DNA of 13,827 nt. Source: an uncultured Phycisphaerales bacterium (GTDB lineage Bacteria; Planctomycetota; Phycisphaerae; WQYP01). Positions 13,002 to 13,827 of the stretch are shown one piece after another. The DNA lies in assembly GCA_903868035.1 (NCBI GenBank), contig CAIPTQ010000127.1, positions 1-13,827 of the forward strand, in the 5' to 3' direction. Below the pieces are notes generated by a model. It ran no database searches and had not been told where the DNA came from. It was given only the letters and a program-made list of their open reading frames with translations. The first letter of the stretch is position 1. Each line of letters opens with the position of its first letter. The translations under genes were made by a program, and so were the position numbers.

Positions 13002-13032
13002 GTGGTCAGTTGGCAGTGGCAAGTGGTCAGTT
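13002..13032 (+). repeat. Word repeat, CAGTGGC type, copy 2
   Basis: GTGGTCAGTT occurs exactly at 13002-13011 and 13023-13032 with GGCAGTGGCAA between. Same vocabulary as the minus strand of 5762-5797. Confidence 0.55.
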
Positions 13033-13083
13033 CGTGTTACGGCATGGTGAAGGGACACGGCGCAACGAGCCGCAACCTAACTT

Positions 13084-13165
13084 AACCACGAAGCCACGAA
13101 GAATGTGAAGACGCACGAAGAATTGCAACCCTGCGGACACCGCGGAGCCCAAGGCCCCCGAGGAC
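13084..13165 (+). repeat. Dispersed repeat element, copy 2 (AACCACGAAG family)
   Basis: Starts AACCACGAAGCCACGAAG, continues GAAGAATTGCAACC, then a looser CGCGGAG/CCGAGG half. It is inverted relative to copy 1 at 144-224 and matches it at 38 of 47 positions in the first part. Confidence 0.65.
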
Positions 13166-13335
13166 CCCGAGGCGGCCATGAGGATTTTTTTGAAATCGCG
13201 CCAAGAACAAGAAGATGCGCGATAGCAAGCAATACAGAGGCGAGCAACGCGGGGAATTGAAGATTACAGAGGGTGCGGGTTTTGGATTATTATATTGATA
13301 TATATTAGTAGTTTAAGGCTAAAACAATGGTTGAC

Positions 13336-13365
13336 CCCTTTGCAAGCCCTCCCTTTGCTAGCCCT
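13336..13365. repeat. 15-bp tandem repeat, two units
   Basis: CCCTTTGCAAGCCCT (13336-13350) is followed directly by CCCTTTGCTAGCCCT (13351-13365), one mismatch. It lies just after the stop of the right-edge minus-strand gene. Confidence 0.7.
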
Positions 13366-13387
13366 TCCCGATGCGAAATGCCGTTGA

Positions 13388-13827
13388 TCAGGGCGATGGC
13401 ACGGACGGGATCGGCGTGCCGCATTCCGGGCACTTGTCACCCGCCCGCCCCTGCATCTGCGTACGAATGTCATAGGAGCACGTTGCACATAGCCCGCTCT
13501 TCAGATGGCGCCGCCGGAGCGCATACCGCCACCAGGCCCATCCCAGCATGCCGGCAAGCAACAACGCGACCTGCCAGATTTGCACCAGAAAGCCGCGAAA
13601 ATTCTCCCAGTGACCCAGGCCACTCTCATCGCCGTCATACCCCGTAACGCCGAACCGCGAATACCGCACATGGTAGGCCAGTTCCTGCCGAGAAATCCCC
13701 TCATCCGGACTGACGTTATGTTCCCACAACATGCGCGTCGGCACCCGCGGATTGACCGGATCGCCCGCCTCATGAAAACCCCACACATGAAAATGACCCA
13801 ACACTCCCATCTCGCGCCCCTGGGCGG
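13388..13827 (-). CDS. Membrane protein with C-terminal zinc ribbon, 5' end outside window
   Basis: The frame is open to the right edge, and Met at 13810 has no ribosome site, so the true start is probably outside. Visible parts, from the Met at 13810: a hydrophilic presumably external segment (1-73), one membrane span at about 74-95 (FLVQIWQVALLLAGMLGWAW), a basic stop-transfer stretch (RYALRRRHLKSG), then a rubredoxin-like zinc ribbon (LCATCSYDIRTQ ... DKCPECGTPI) with CxxC and CxxC, and a Pro/Ser end. This ending is very common in small planctomycete membrane proteins, often beside type II secretion or prepilin-like genes; the function is unknown. The stop TGA is at 13390-13388. Confidence 0.75.
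   Translation of the reverse strand, partial: AQGREMGVLGHFHVWGFHEAGDPVNPRVPTRMLWEHNVSPDEGISRQELAYHVRYSRFGVTGYDGDESGLGHWENFRGFLVQIWQVALLLAGMLGWAWWRYALRRRHLKSGLCATCSYDIRTQMQGRAGDKCPECGTPIPSVPSP

Larger units (their letters stand above)
12544..13387. other. Gene-free, repeat-rich intergenic region
   Basis: No coding signal stands out in 844 bp. In order it holds G14, a 10-bp inverted repeat, purine-rich word repeats (12661-12780), a pair of similar 13-mers CACCCTCAAACCC (12887) and CACCCTGAAACCC (12919) 32 bp apart, a CAGTGGC word repeat, the second AACCACGAAG element, an AT-rich patch (13285-13318) and a 15-bp tandem repeat. I found no tRNA or recognisable small RNA. Confidence 0.6.

Noticed and set aside
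12661..13060. CRISPR array
   Set aside because: The repeated units are 10-12 bp, adjacent or irregularly spaced, with no regular unique spacers and no cas genes.
13264..13488. Minus-strand frame of 74 codons overlapping the end of the zinc-ribbon gene
   Set aside because: It overlaps the zinc-ribbon coding region in another frame and spans the 15-bp tandem repeat and the AT-rich patch; no ribosome site or motif.

Overview
The window looks like a chromosomal segment of a GC-rich planctomycete, probably Phycisphaerae-like. The best evidence is the secreted protein at 7830-9380, whose middle region has the segments FVKG/LHKGQW-GL-L-GSD, GDGWWDYAEK and WYKTAQQTITGITLARI that I know from many Planctomycetota proteins. 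A second clue is the membrane protein at the right edge, which ends in a CxxC...CPEC zinc ribbon (LCATCSYDIRTQ...DKCPECG) typical of that phylum. Housekeeping genes (rsmH, rpsA, proC) are intact, so this is chromosome and not an obvious mobile element; I see no transposase, integrase, tRNA or CRISPR array.

Layout. 1-2.2 kb is a regulatory/accessory stretch: a truncated minus-strand gene at the edge, an ASCH-domain protein, and a divergent pair of DNA-binding proteins (a double-HTH protein on minus, an XRE-HTH/S24-peptidase LexA/CI-like regulator on plus) sharing a 170-bp promoter region. 2.2-3.5 kb holds rsmH (16S rRNA methyltransferase, away from any division and cell-wall cluster) and a 71-aa membrane protein. 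3.6-7.5 kb is minus strand: an exported Met/Thr-rich protein, an MFS transporter, and rpsA (ribosomal protein S1, six S1 domains) with a clear intrinsic terminator. 7.8-11.2 kb is a tightly packed plus-strand operon of four genes: the planctomycete secreted protein, a dual-OB-like protein, and two different DUF488 proteins, with junctions of 4 bp, a 1-bp overlap and a 4-bp overlap. 11.3-12.5 kb holds proC and a QueD-like pterin synthase that lacks the usual catalytic Cys. 12.5-13.4 kb is gene-free and full of short repeats; the right edge is a partial membrane zinc-ribbon gene.

Most interesting. (1) The dual-OB/DUF488/DUF488 operon, which is the best candidate for an undescribed system here: a predicted nucleic-acid-binding protein with two enzymes of unknown activity that share a C-x7-CHR motif. 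(2) The XRE-S24 regulator, whose two halves have opposite base skew and codon choice with the switch exactly in the interdomain linker, next to a good internal ribosome site and ATG. (3) A family of low-complexity intergenic 'word' repeats, including two diverged inverted copies (about 81% identical over 47 bp) of one element at the two ends of the window. All functional statements are from reading the sequence; no search was run.
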